The notes under the pieces were generated by a model. It searched no databases, was not told where the DNA came from, and saw only the letters and a program-made list of their open reading frames with translations. The translations under genes were made by a program, and so were the position numbers. From Anaerobiospirillum sp. NML120448 (GTDB lineage Bacteria; Pseudomonadota; Gammaproteobacteria; Enterobacterales; Succinivibrionaceae), in NCBI RefSeq assembly GCF_023050945.1, contig NZ_JALKIM010000007.1, positions 1 to 64,000 of the forward strand: a stretch of DNA of 64,000 bases. Reading direction: 5' to 3'. Positions 47,230-56,342 of the stretch are shown here, piece by piece; position 1 is the first letter of the stretch, and each line of letters opens with the position of its first letter.

Positions 47230-49689
47230 CTAAACCACTTCGTTAGATTGCAGCATTTGGCTTGGTCTAGTACGATTATGCTTATTCTTTCTTGTCAGTG
47301 GTGCAGTTTGAGTCTGCATCTTCATATAAGCATTAGCATTAGCCTGAGCATGAATTAAATCTGTTTTACTTGGAGCAGAGCCACCATCTCCCTCTGGTAT
47401 ATCCATAGGGGTGTTTACCACCTGAGCCATTGGGGCATTCATAGTAGTGCCTACAGGAGCTCCACTAGGATCATTTACGGAACCTGCAAATAATTTATCT
47501 CTATTTTGCGCAGCTACACTACCACGGGCCTTGATAATAGGAGCTGTTTGAATATTAGATAATGGGTTAGATGGTGCAGTTTTAGGTAAATTATCTCCCT
47601 GAGGGCGAGCTTGTACCTTATTAGAGGTAGTCACCACCTGACGCACAGGTGCATTTTGTGAACCTATATAGTTATGTGGCATACCAGCTACAGTAGTACC
47701 AATACCTATAGGGCCTTTAGCACCTAAAGCATTTTTGGCATTAGCCTGTGCCTGAGCCTGACCCATAGCTTGGGCCTGACCCATAGCCTTTGCAGCGCCA
47801 TGGGCTGCGCCCATTCCAAGGCTCTGGCCATGAGATGGGGCCTGAGCGCCTGCTGAGCGGCGATTGACAGGGCCTGAGGCAGAGCCATTATGCTTAGTAA
47901 GCTCATTATCTGCAGTATTTTGAGCATGGGCCTTATTATTAGCATTAGCTTGAGCCATAGATTGAGCACTGGCCTTGTTACTTTGAGCACGAGATAAAGC
48001 ACGAGCTCTAGCATTAGCCTGATAATTAGATAACTCTAAAGTTTGTACATCGCCACGATCAAGATTGGTATCATTATTTAAAACTGCTGACATAGCCTTA
48101 GCTTGAGTTTGATGACTTACATTATTTTTGTTAGTCATACCACTCTTAGTTAAAGTAGCATTACTTAAAGTAGCTCTACTACTTGCAAGCTTACTAATGG
48201 CAGGAGTAACAGCACCCTTAGCCTTGTCACCACGACTAAGTTGGGCTTTCTTTAAAGCTGAAGTATCTAAGCCAGCTCCACGCTTTGGCATTTGATAAGG
48301 CTTTAAAGAAGAGGTATCTAAACCACCTTTAGGGATCTCGAGTTGATCAACATACTCTAAACCGCCAGCTTCTGCTTTTTTCTCAGCCGCTGCTAACTCA
48401 ACACTATGCTTCTTTTTGCTCTGCTCATTAGCAATTTCAAAGTCCATTTGATGTGAAGCTTTATTAGAAGCAGCAACTTCAACTTTGCTAGCCTTTTTAA
48501 GGGACTCTTCTTGAAGTTTTTGCTGAGAACGAGCAATAGCTGCCTTACGAGCTTTTTCCTCTTGGGCCGCTTTAAGCTTAGCCTCTTGCTCAATCTTCAT
48601 ACGCATTTCGTGCTCACGGGCCTTAGCAGCAGCACTAGCACGAGCTTTAGCTGCGGCCAGTTCACGCACTTTAGCCATAGCACGCTGCTCAGCTTCCAAC
48701 TTATCTCTAGCCTCAGCTTCGGCACGAGCTTTAGCCATTTCTCTAGCTTTGGCCTTGGCCTCGGCCTCGGCACGGGCAGCAGCTTCGGCACGGGCTAAAG
48801 CCTCAGCTCGAGCAGCAGCTGCTGCTTTTTCTTGCTCTTGAGCTCTCATTTGAGCTTCATAAGCACGACGAGCATCTTCTGCGGCTTTGTCCTCTTGAGA
48901 TAAAGCACCTAAAGCCTTAATTTGAGCCTCACGGCGTTCTTTTTGTAATTCTTTTTCTTTAGCTAAGCGGGCACGATTTTCATCTAGGCTTGGAGCATTT
49001 TGTCTTTGTACTTCTAATTCATGTTCTTTGCGTTTACGTTGGGCCGCTTCAATACGTGACTGAGCCTGCTCCATCATTTGAGCATGGGCTTCTTTTACAA
49101 AGTCATTAGGATCACCTACTACTAAAGAGTGATCATTTTGCTTTTCTGCTGAGGCACTGTGAGTTTTTTGCTCAAACAAATCTTCTCTAGTAGCTTGTTT
49201 TACCGCTTTAGAACGAGCCTGAGCTGTAGCCTCTTCTTTTTGTTTACGTAACTGCTCACTTCTTAGCGAGGCTTGAGCATTATCATGCAAGCGATCAAAC
49301 TTTTCCTTATTGCGACGGTTTTTATCTTTGTTAGCCTTAGCTAACTCACTATCGCTAGGAAAATGTCGTCCCTTTTGCTTTCCTTTAACTTTATTACCTG
49401 GAGTGCTATCACCATCCATAGCCTCAAGCTTACGACGCATAGTATTTAACTGATGCCCCACCTCAGGGGTAAGCTCGGCTACAAAGCGCTTATCAATAGG
49501 TCGTCCCTTATGAACAGCATCAATGATACGCTTTTTAGCAATATAAACAGCAGCTGAGAGCACTACTGAAAACATTAAGGTATGAGGCATAGCAGCGGCT
49601 ATGCTGGTCATAGAGAAAGGCTGAGCTGCAAATAACACCTCATTAAGAGCAATCACAATTGCCCATACACTAAGGAATAGTAAGATCAT
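47230..49689 (-). CDS. Large Ala/Lys/Glu-rich coiled-coil membrane protein, unknown function
   Basis: An 819-residue protein that I do not recognise. Residues 1-55 hold two membrane helices with a short periplasmic turn, then a basic segment. Residues about 120-430 are a very long charged helix rich in Ala, Glu, Lys, Arg and Gln with repeated ARAEAEAKAKA-like words, reminiscent of TolA domain II or a kinesin-like rod. Residues 430-819 are a Gln/Asn/Ala/Met/Ser-rich disordered region with GLDTSALK/GLDTSSLK near-repeats and many Ala-Gln-Ala words. No C-terminal TolA/SPOR/OmpA domain is visible. Good ribosome site (AAGG, 7 nt). Possibly an inner-membrane scaffold reaching into the cytoplasm; this is inference. 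Confidence 0.6.
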   Translation of the reverse strand: MILLFLSVWAIVIALNEVLFAAQPFSMTSIAAAMPHTLMFSVVLSAAVYIAKKRIIDAVHKGRPIDKRFVAELTPEVGHQLNTMRRKLEAMDGDSTPGNKVKGKQKGRHFPSDSELAKANKDKNRRNKEKFDRLHDNAQASLRSEQLRKQKEEATAQARSKAVKQATREDLFEQKTHSASAEKQNDHSLVVGDPNDFVKEAHAQMMEQAQSRIEAAQRKRKEHELEVQRQNAPSLDENRARLAKEKELQKERREAQIKALGALSQEDKAAEDARRAYEAQMRAQEQEKAAAAARAEALARAEAAARAEAEAKAKAREMAKARAEAEARDKLEAEQRAMAKVRELAAAKARASAAAKAREHEMRMKIEQEAKLKAAQEEKARKAAIARSQQKLQEESLKKASKVEVAASNKASHQMDFEIANEQSKKKHSVELAAAEKKAEAGGLEYVDQLEIPKGGLDTSSLKPYQMPKRGAGLDTSALKKAQLSRGDKAKGAVTPAISKLASSRATLSNATLTKSGMTNKNNVSHQTQAKAMSAVLNNDTNLDRGDVQTLELSNYQANARARALSRAQSNKASAQSMAQANANNKAHAQNTADNELTKHNGSASGPVNRRSAGAQAPSHGQSLGMGAAHGAAKAMGQAQAMGQAQAQANAKNALGAKGPIGIGTTVAGMPHNYIGSQNAPVRQVVTTSNKVQARPQGDNLPKTAPSNPLSNIQTAPIIKARGSVAAQNRDKLFAGSVNDPSGAPVGTTMNAPMAQVVNTPMDIPEGDGGSAPSKTDLIHAQANANAYMKMQTQTAPLTRKNKHNRTRPSQMLQSNEVV

Positions 49690-50027
49690 TTATCAACCTT
49701 CTTGTTCTTTGCAATCAGCTAAAAGAAAGGATTTTTTTGAAATTAAATCTAGAGTCAAGTTGAAAACAAGCCCAAAGTTAATTAACTAAAATTGCTATGA
49801 TAGCTACTCCTAAAAATCAGGAGCAAAATTGCAACTATTATAATGTAAGATTCCCAAATTTATGGATTAATATTGAGCATCTTATTTTAGTAGATAATAA
49901 TGTATGGCTCTTAGCATATCATTAGAAAGTACTAAAAAATCATGTTTAACTGCTATTTTGCTAACTTAGTGAAAATATTTTTGCCAATATCTCCTTCATC
50001 TAAGCATTAGAACATCTTTCTTTATAC
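49690..50027. other. Intergenic region upstream of the 819-residue gene
   Basis: AT-rich, about 340 bp, presumably holding the promoter for the 819-residue gene. No open frame, hairpin or clear consensus promoter found. Confidence 0.4.
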
Positions 50028-50069
50028 AAAAAAACTGCCATATACCTAAACATATATGGCAGTTTTTTC
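50028..50069. terminator. Terminator of folD
   Basis: AAAACTGCCATATA/TATATGGCAGTTTT stem, 8-nt loop, T-run on either strand. It lies beyond island H from folD and is the first termination signal for it. Confidence 0.85.
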
Positions 50070-50166
50070 TTAGAGCTGCGCAGCAGCAGCTTGCGCAGCA
50101 GCGCTAGCGCTGGGGCAAGCACTGGCCTTGCCAGTGCCTACCCATTGCGCAGGTGCTTGCGCTTAG
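50070..50166. repeat. GC-rich word-repeat island H
   Basis: Between folD and its terminator. GCGCAGCAGC, AGCGCTAGCGCT, GCAAGCACTGG, CCAGTGCC and TTGCGCAGG/TGCTTGCGC words. It shares the AGCGCT/GCTAGC vocabulary with the coding repeats. No gene. Confidence 0.75.
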
Positions 50167-50181
50167 TTAAAAGCTTAAAAT

Positions 50182-51039
50182 TTAGGCCTGAAGGTGGCTT
50201 TCATAGGCTTGAATGGTGTTTTCCATTAAAGTAGCTACGGTCATAGGGCCTACACCACCAGGAACTGGGGTAATGAAAGAGGCGTGCTTGCAAGCTTCTT
50301 CATAGCCGACATCACCGCATAAAGAACCATCTTCTAAGCGGTTAATACCCACATCAATTACGATAGCACCATCCTTTACCCACTCACCTGGAACTAACTT
50401 TGGCTTACCACAGGCAACAATTAATAAATCAGCTTGGCGAACAAAATGCTCTAAATCCTTGGTAAAGCGGTGAGTTACAGTTACGGTAGCACCCTCAAGT
50501 AATAACTCTAAGGCCATAGGACGACCAACGAGATTAGAGGCACCGACAATAACAGCATTAATACCTAATAAGTCAGCATTAATACTCTTTAATAAGGTCA
50601 TAACACCCTTTGGAGTACAAGCACGTAGCACAGGAATACGCTGAGCTAAGCGGCCAACATTGTATGGGTGGAAACCATCAACATCTTTAGAAGAGGCAAT
50701 TTTCTCAATCACACGACGCTCATCTAAGCCCTTTGGTAAAGGGAATTGCACTAAAATGCCGTCGATTTCTGGATTGTTGTTACACTCTTCAATTAAGTTC
50801 TCAAGCTCTTCTTGGCTAGTAGTAGCTGGTAAATCATAAGAAAAGCTCTTAATGCCCACCTCTTCACAAGCCTTACGCTTGTTACGAACATAAACCTCAG
50901 AGGCAGGATCAGCACCAACTAAAATTACTGCTAAACCAGGAGCACGCAAGCCTTGTGCAATCTTGGCATCTACTTGCTCTTTTAAAGATAAACGTAATTG
51001 CTTTGCTACAGACTTGCCATCAATAATTTGTGCTGACAT
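50182..51039 (-). CDS. folD: Bifunctional methylenetetrahydrofolate dehydrogenase/cyclohydrolase
   Basis: A 285-residue protein from the ATG at 51039, preceded by AGGAG; the frame opens 30 nt earlier without a ribosome site. It has [14 protein letters not shown] with the catalytic Lys, [19 protein letters not shown] for the nucleotide fold and [16 protein letters not shown]. It converts methylene- to formyl-tetrahydrofolate with NADP. Length equals E. coli FolD (288). Works with GlyA in one-carbon metabolism. Confidence 0.97.
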   Translation of the reverse strand: MSAQIIDGKSVAKQLRLSLKEQVDAKIAQGLRAPGLAVILVGADPASEVYVRNKRKACEEVGIKSFSYDLPATTSQEELENLIEECNNNPEIDGILVQFPLPKGLDERRVIEKIASSKDVDGFHPYNVGRLAQRIPVLRACTPKGVMTLLKSINADLLGINAVIVGASNLVGRPMALELLLEGATVTVTHRFTKDLEHFVRQADLLIVACGKPKLVPGEWVKDGAIVIDVGINRLEDGSLCGDVGYEEACKHASFITPVPGGVGPMTVATLMENTIQAYESHLQA

Positions 51040-51176
51040 GTTAAAAAGTTCTCCTATATAAGGACACAACCAATTCTACTAACAAACAACAAACATAATA
51101 GAGTTTAACTCTTAAGCTCTACATGTTAGAAAAAACCATATTATAAGGCATTTAAGTCTTAAGTATTAATTGCCCC

Positions 51177-51215
51177 AAAAAAGCAAGGGCAAGTTTTAGC
51201 TAAAACTTGCCCTTA
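51177..51215 (-). terminator. Terminator of fabV
   Basis: Perfect stem AAGGGCAAGTTTTAG/CTAAAACTTGCCCTT, then on the minus strand GCTTTTTTGG, just after the fabV stop. Confidence 0.88.
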
Positions 51216-51241
51216 TCTAAATATTTAACTAAGCTAAATTA

Positions 51242-52441
51242 CTAGCAAAGATTAACACAGTCAAAATCAGCTACAGGGTTAACATCAGCTTGGTAATCAA
51301 CACCATCTACCTCAAAGCCGAATAACTGTAAGAACTCGTGCTTGTACTCTTCGTAATCAGTAATTTCCTTAAGATTCTCAGTAGTAACCTTAGCCCATAA
51401 GTCCTTGCACTTGAGTTGAACACTATCACGTAACTCCCAGCTATCCATACGGATACGACCCTCAGCATCAAGCTCTGGAGCCTTCATGCCGTAAAGAGCA
51501 CTGTTAAACATACGGGTAATGTGCTCAATTACGCTCTCATGGATACCTTGCTCACGCATTACTCTGAAACATAAAGCAATGTATAAAGGCATTACAGGAA
51601 TAGCAGCAGAGGCCTGGGTAACCACAGACTTCAATACAGCTACACGAGCATCACCATCAATATTAGCTAATGAAGTACGAATAGCACAGGCGGCACGATC
51701 TAAGTCTTCCTTAGCCTTACCAAGTGCACCGTGCCAGTAAATAGGCCAAGTAATTTCAGTACCAATATAGCTATAAGCTACAGTCTTGCAGCCCTTAGCT
51801 AATACACCAGCCTCAGATAAGGCCTTCATCCAAAGTTCCCAATCCTGACCGCCCATTACGGTTACAGTATTTTGAACTTCTTCTTCGGTTGCTGGCTCAA
51901 CAGTAGCCTCAATAATAGTGTCCTTGTTAGTATCAATAGCAGTAGATACATATGGCTTGCCAATTGGCTTTAAGCAAGAACGAACTACTTCACCAGTAGA
52001 AGGAACTTTACGTACAGGAGAGGCTAAAGAATAAACAACTAAATCAATCTCACCTAGATCTTCTTTAATAATCTCAATAGCCTTAGCACGGCACTCATCA
52101 GAGAAAGCATCGCCATTGATGTTACGTGCATAAAGACCCTCGGCCTTAGCAAACTTGGTAAAAGCTGCGGTGTTGTACCAACCTGCGCTACCTGGACGCT
52201 TTTCAGTACCTGGCTTTTCAAAGAAAACACCTAAAGTAGCTGCACCAGAACCAAAGGCAGCATTAATACGAGAAGCTAAGCCATAACCAGTTGATGCGCC
52301 GATCACTAAAACTTTCTTAGGGCCATTATCTAATTTTGGTTGAGACTTTACATAGTCGATTTGTTGCTTAACATTTGCCTCACAGCCAGCAGGATGAGTT
52401 GTTACACAAATAAAACCACGAACTTTTGGCTCAATAACCAT
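51242..52441 (-). CDS. fabV: Trans-2-enoyl-ACP/CoA reductase FabV
   Basis: A 399-residue protein from the ATG at 52441, which has GAGG 5 nt upstream; the frame opens 24 nt earlier. It begins [20 protein letters not shown], a hallmark of FabV/TER. The NADH site is [13 protein letters not shown], and the active-site Tyr and Lys lie in [12 protein letters not shown]. The last step of each fatty acid elongation cycle is carried out by this enzyme in species lacking FabI; relatives from Vibrio and Pseudomonas resist triclosan. Length is standard (about 400). No other enoyl reductase is in the window. Confidence 0.96.
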   Translation of the reverse strand: MVIEPKVRGFICVTTHPAGCEANVKQQIDYVKSQPKLDNGPKKVLVIGASTGYGLASRINAAFGSGAATLGVFFEKPGTEKRPGSAGWYNTAAFTKFAKAEGLYARNINGDAFSDECRAKAIEIIKEDLGEIDLVVYSLASPVRKVPSTGEVVRSCLKPIGKPYVSTAIDTNKDTIIEATVEPATEEEVQNTVTVMGGQDWELWMKALSEAGVLAKGCKTVAYSYIGTEITWPIYWHGALGKAKEDLDRAACAIRTSLANIDGDARVAVLKSVVTQASAAIPVMPLYIALCFRVMREQGIHESVIEHITRMFNSALYGMKAPELDAEGRIRMDSWELRDSVQLKCKDLWAKVTTENLKEITDYEEYKHEFLQLFGFEVDGVDYQADVNPVADFDCVNLC

Positions 52442-53056
52442 AAAAACCTCAAAGCTATCTTGCAAGACCTACTATATAGACACTAGGCACCACGTTAACT
52501 AACCAAACTTGGCTTAAAGCTAAAAAGAAGGTCAATATTTTGCTAAATTTAAATCTAAGACAATTCAAAGCCCCTTGATTATAATCATCAAGGAAACTTT
52601 CTTAATCATAAATGATGGCCTTTGACTTTGTCATTGACCAATCCTGACATATGAAATCTTTGCATCCATGCAAGATAATTATAAGCTAATAAAACAAGGC
52701 ATTAAAGCTTAGCACTGTTAATTAAAAATCTATCAAAAATCAAAAAAGAATCATTGCCTAGGATATGGTAAGACGCAAAATTAAATCGCCCTATCAAGCC
52801 ACACAAAATACTTAACAAGATATAATGTAAAACTACCAGATGAGCCCAGAACAATGGCTTTGGTATCACATACAGGTAGCTTTCAACTAAGCTCCAGCCT
52901 CTATCGAGGATATATCTCTGTGCTCAACTACTAAAACCAAGTTTTTAAGCTTTCCCGCTTTCAGGCTTTTAAGCCCCGCAAATAAATAAGCTAGATTTAT
53001 TTATCGGCATATTAGTTGAGTAGTAATTTAGTCAATGTAAACATTTGGACACCACT
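52442..53056. other. Intergenic region fabV to small secreted gene
   Basis: About 615 bp, AT-rich, divergent promoter region. Apart from the FNR-like palindrome at 52574-52592 nothing is recognisable; no open frame of quality. Confidence 0.5.
52574..52592. promoter_or_regulatory. FNR-like palindrome upstream of fabV
   Basis: CTTGATTATAATCATCAAG contains TTGAT-N4-ATCAT (one mismatch to the FNR box TTGAT-N4-ATCAA) within a longer dyad, about 135 bp upstream of the fabV start. A plain hairpin is the alternative. Confidence 0.35.
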
Positions 53057-53410
53057 ATGAAGTATTTACTTAAAGTTTTGGCTCTTACAATGTCTGTTGC
53101 GCTTGTTTTGCCTAGTTATGGTGATGAGATAAAAATTTGCGCCGCTTATAAGAAAAAAGACAATACCTACTCTCATGGCTACAAACTAACCGCTGAAATT
53201 AAAACAGGCGCTCAAATTCTTCCTCTGATAAAAGATGGCTATGAGCCATATGTAAATCAAGATAGCAAATATCTTCATATTAGCTGGAAAAAAGGTGGCC
53301 ATACTTTTATTGACCTTAAAGGTGATACAGTGCCTAAGCAAGGACTTATTTCTGAAGATGAAAAAGGAAAAGAATGGGTAGTTAAGTCTGGCTGGTATAA
53401 GTGCAACTAA
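53057..53410 (+). CDS. Small secreted protein, unknown function
   Basis: A 117-residue protein from the ATG at 53057; a TTG 12 nt upstream opens the frame. It has a clear signal peptide (about 1-22, Lys-Tyr start, hydrophobic core, PSYG-D cleavage region). The mature part is small, Lys-rich, with two Cys (in KICAAY and at the C-terminal WYKCN) that could form a disulfide. Aromatic/Gly pairs (SWKKGGHTFIDLKG) suggest a compact beta fold. No family recognised. It stands alone upstream of dacB. Confidence 0.6.
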   Translation: MKYLLKVLALTMSVALVLPSYGDEIKICAAYKKKDNTYSHGYKLTAEIKTGAQILPLIKDGYEPYVNQDSKYLHISWKKGGHTFIDLKGDTVPKQGLISEDEKGKEWVVKSGWYKCN

Positions 53411-53635
53411 TTATAGCTTGAGGTAATGATTAATTTAGTTCTGTATCAAACTAACCATAGTATTAAGGAGCTAATAATCGCTATAATAATGAGCCTGTTG
53501 TAGGACAATTGTTGCAAATAAGCTAGTCAAAAGTTAATTATCCCTATCTCAAGCCTATGTTAATTTAGTCAAAATTGAGGGATGCTTGTAAGAAGTTGTT
53601 ACAAGATCAGGACTTGCTATATTTATATCTTTATT

Positions 53636-53653
53636 TCAGCCCCTCGGGGCTGA
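53636..53653 (+). promoter_or_regulatory. GC hairpin directly before dacB
   Basis: TCAGCCCC/GGGGCTGA perfect 8-bp arms with 2 nt between, followed by TCTTTT and then the dacB ribosome site. Either the terminator of the upstream small gene or a structure affecting dacB translation. Confidence 0.6.
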
Positions 53654-53669
53654 TCTTTTGGGAATTATT

Positions 53670-55178
53670 ATGGTGCGCAAGCTTTTAACCTCATTTATAT
53701 GTGCTACAGCACTATTAACTACTTCGCTATCGGCCCAGGCCATCCCAGCCACTTCTACCCCTCTTGAGGGTGCTCAGGTGGGCATTGCTTATAAACTGCC
53801 AAATAGCACTAAAACTTACGGAAAAAACAATAGCTTGTTTTTCCATCCAGCATCAACTCAAAAGATGGTTACTGCTTTAGCTGCGATGCTTTATTTAGGC
53901 GGTGATTATGAATTGGTTACTAAGCTTGAGGTTCAAGGTAAAGCTATTGCCAAGAATAACAAATTAAACGTTGATTCCTCAGGCACTTTACACTCTGATG
54001 TCATTGTTAAATTTACTGGCGATCCAACCTTAAGAGTAGATCATTACCAAAGCTTATTAGCTGTGCTCCAAAAGCATGGAGTCCGTCGTATTAATGGTAA
54101 TGTCATTTTAGATGTCAGCCGTTTTGGCGGCCCTAGCCGTGCTAATGGCTGGTCATGGGATGATTTACCATCTTGCTTTACTGCTCCATCCGCTCCTATC
54201 ATTCTCAATCGTAACTGCACCTTTGCCCAGTTAAAGTCAGATGGCCCTGGTACTCATGCAGCTCCTTTAGTACCAGCTGGCGTGCCAATTGAACTGTACT
54301 CAGATGTTATTGCCGTTGAAGAGAGTGATTATGGTGGCGACTGTATCTTAGAGGCTAATCTCTTTATCGATAACAAATATCATTTAACTGGCTGTATTCC
54401 AGCAAGCTCTAATAGCAAGAATAATAAGCCATGGCCTTTATCTTTAGCTATTTCCGATGCTCAAAGATGGGGTCTTGATTGGACTAATATGCTCTTAAAG
54501 CGTCTTAATATCTCTGTTTCAGGCGAGGTAAAGATCAGCCATACTCCAGAGTCAGACACTGTGACCATTGCTCAGCGCACCTCCCCAAAGATGCGTGATT
54601 TAGTTGAGTACATGCTCCAAAAGTCCAATAATCTGTATGCTGATGCTATTGCTAAAAACATTGCTGCTGAATACTTTAATTTACCAGCCACCTACTATCG
54701 AGCCAATAGAGCTATGCGCTCTATCTTGAGCCAATATGCCAAAATTGATTTAGGTAGCTCTTATATTGTTGACGGTTCTGGCTTGTCACCTCATAACTTA
54801 ATGAGTCCTGACACTATGCTGGAAATCCTAGACTATATTAATCAGCATAATGACACTTTAGGCATTATTGAGCTGTTACCTGTATCTGGTAAATCAGGAA
54901 CACTACAATGGCGTGCCTCTACCTTTAACGAGCCATTAAAAGAGCATGTTATGGCCAAAACAGGCACTTTACAAAATGTCTCCAACTTAGCAGGCTTTGT
55001 CATTACTAAAAATGGTAATCGAGTACCTTTTGTTATGTTTACTAACTCTATTACCTACTCAGAGCGCACCCGTGATCTAGTAAAGTATCGTCGTAGCCCA
55101 TCCCCTCATTACTCTTACGAGCGTTACATTATCGAAAACATCTACGAAGAAAAAGCCATGGGCCGCGACTTCAAATAA
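53670..55178 (+). CDS. dacB: D-alanyl-D-alanine carboxypeptidase/endopeptidase PBP4
   Basis: A 502-residue class C PBP from the ATG at 53670 (GGGA 7 nt upstream; a TTG 12 nt earlier opens the frame). Signal peptide 1-27. Active-site Ser in STQK, second motif SNN in LQKSNNLYADAI, and KTGTLQNVSN as the third. The large insert between motifs 1 and 2 (DVSRFGGP, SCFTAPSAP) is typical of DacB. It cleaves the terminal D-Ala and D-Ala-mDAP cross-links in the periplasm. Length is near E. coli DacB (477). Confidence 0.94.
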   Translation: MVRKLLTSFICATALLTTSLSAQAIPATSTPLEGAQVGIAYKLPNSTKTYGKNNSLFFHPASTQKMVTALAAMLYLGGDYELVTKLEVQGKAIAKNNKLNVDSSGTLHSDVIVKFTGDPTLRVDHYQSLLAVLQKHGVRRINGNVILDVSRFGGPSRANGWSWDDLPSCFTAPSAPIILNRNCTFAQLKSDGPGTHAAPLVPAGVPIELYSDVIAVEESDYGGDCILEANLFIDNKYHLTGCIPASSNSKNNKPWPLSLAISDAQRWGLDWTNMLLKRLNISVSGEVKISHTPESDTVTIAQRTSPKMRDLVEYMLQKSNNLYADAIAKNIAAEYFNLPATYYRANRAMRSILSQYAKIDLGSSYIVDGSGLSPHNLMSPDTMLEILDYINQHNDTLGIIELLPVSGKSGTLQWRASTFNEPLKEHVMAKTGTLQNVSNLAGFVITKNGNRVPFVMFTNSITYSERTRDLVKYRRSPSPHYSYERYIIENIYEEKAMGRDFK

Positions 55179-55185
55179 TTCCCCC

Positions 55186-55220
55186 AAAAGAGCTTGTCCC
55201 TCACTGGGCAAGCTCTTTTA
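55186..55220 (+). terminator. Terminator of dacB
   Basis: AAAGAGCTTG/CAAGCTCTTTT stem with inner CC/GG pairs and a T tail. Confidence 0.85.
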
Positions 55221-55279
55221 TCATTCCCTTTCCTCCTATACCTTCTCATCCCATACCATTCCACTCCATCACCCCAATG

Positions 55280-55385
55280 CCTCTACAGCCAAGCAGGCCA
55301 AGCTGGCCAAGCTGGCTAGTTCGGCCAGTATGACCAGTACGGCCATGAGGTCTAGTAGCACTGCTAGCTTGGTAAGGCTTAGTTT
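55280..55385. repeat. GC-rich word-repeat island I
   Basis: After the dacB terminator. AGGCCAAGCT, TGGCCAAGCTGGC, CGGCCAGTATGACCAGTACGGCCA and CTAGTAGCACTGCTAG words, direct and inverted. No gene. Confidence 0.7.
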
Positions 55386-55390
55386 AGTAA

Positions 55391-56342
55391 GTTTATCTCC
55401 AATCTCTAGTGGCGCATGGTCAGTATTAGGGACTGACAGGCTCTGACAACTTACCTAAATTGTTCTTAGGTAAAATTAGGTTAACTGCTCGTGATTTAAC
55501 TTATAAGATTCAAACTCTTGCTCTCTTGTAAGTCTAAAAGCAATTGATCTAAGGATGCGTCTTTTGTAATATGACGTTGGTCATGTGGGGAGGGGTTTCC
55601 TTTTTTTGGTTATTTTATATTATTCATGTGTCTCCCCACATTCTTACCAACATTAACCCTCCTACAAATCTCCTTACCTTTGCGAGCATTCTTTAACGCT
55701 TATTAAAAAGTTAACCTATCTTCCATAATTCCATTTGAAGCTTTTTATGCACTGTTGTACCTGCTGTGGTGCACTGCAATAGAGCATTTAAATGCTTATT
55801 TAAAAGGGCATTTTTTGGCTGTTTTGTTGCTATTTTTCGGCTTTTTTCTGCACTTTGGTTCTAAATTTTCTAAATTCTCCTAACTTTAGCTCATATTGCT
55901 CGATTTTAGTAAGTCAGGTCTTACCTATAGCTAAGCGCCATAGTCTAGTTGACGTGCTACAATCTTTTACAACTGAGGCTTAAAAGTCTATTTTTGCGCT
56001 CTTTTTCATTGTATCTCCAGTTTTCTTGGTGAGCTAAGCTAACTAAGGCTTAGATGGCTTAGAAGACTAAGAGAACTTAGAGGGATGATAAGGAGAGGTT
56101 GTTAGTATTGCTGAAAGTGATGCAATACGGCATTTTAGGTAGCTTGGGTAGCGTACCTTGCGCCTTTACAAAAATACTTTTAGCTTTGTGTTTTTCTCTT
56201 ATAAAAGGAGGCTTGAGCGTTTAACATTAAACTTAGATTGGAGTAATGAGATCACAGTTAATAGTCAGATGGGAAAAGGGGCTAAAGACTTGATTTTCGT
56301 AGCCAAGACTAAATTAATGGCAAAACCCAAGTGTTTTTTATT
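55391..56342. other. Long non-coding stretch upstream of alaA
   Basis: About 950 bp without a supported gene; a 62-codon frame at 56158-56346 overlaps the alaA start and is not gene-like. An inverted repeat with arms GTTGGT...TGTGGGGAG and CTCCCCACA...ACCAAC lies at 55575-55652. A T-rich, low-complexity part is at 55740-55880. Could hide a small RNA. Confidence 0.5.
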
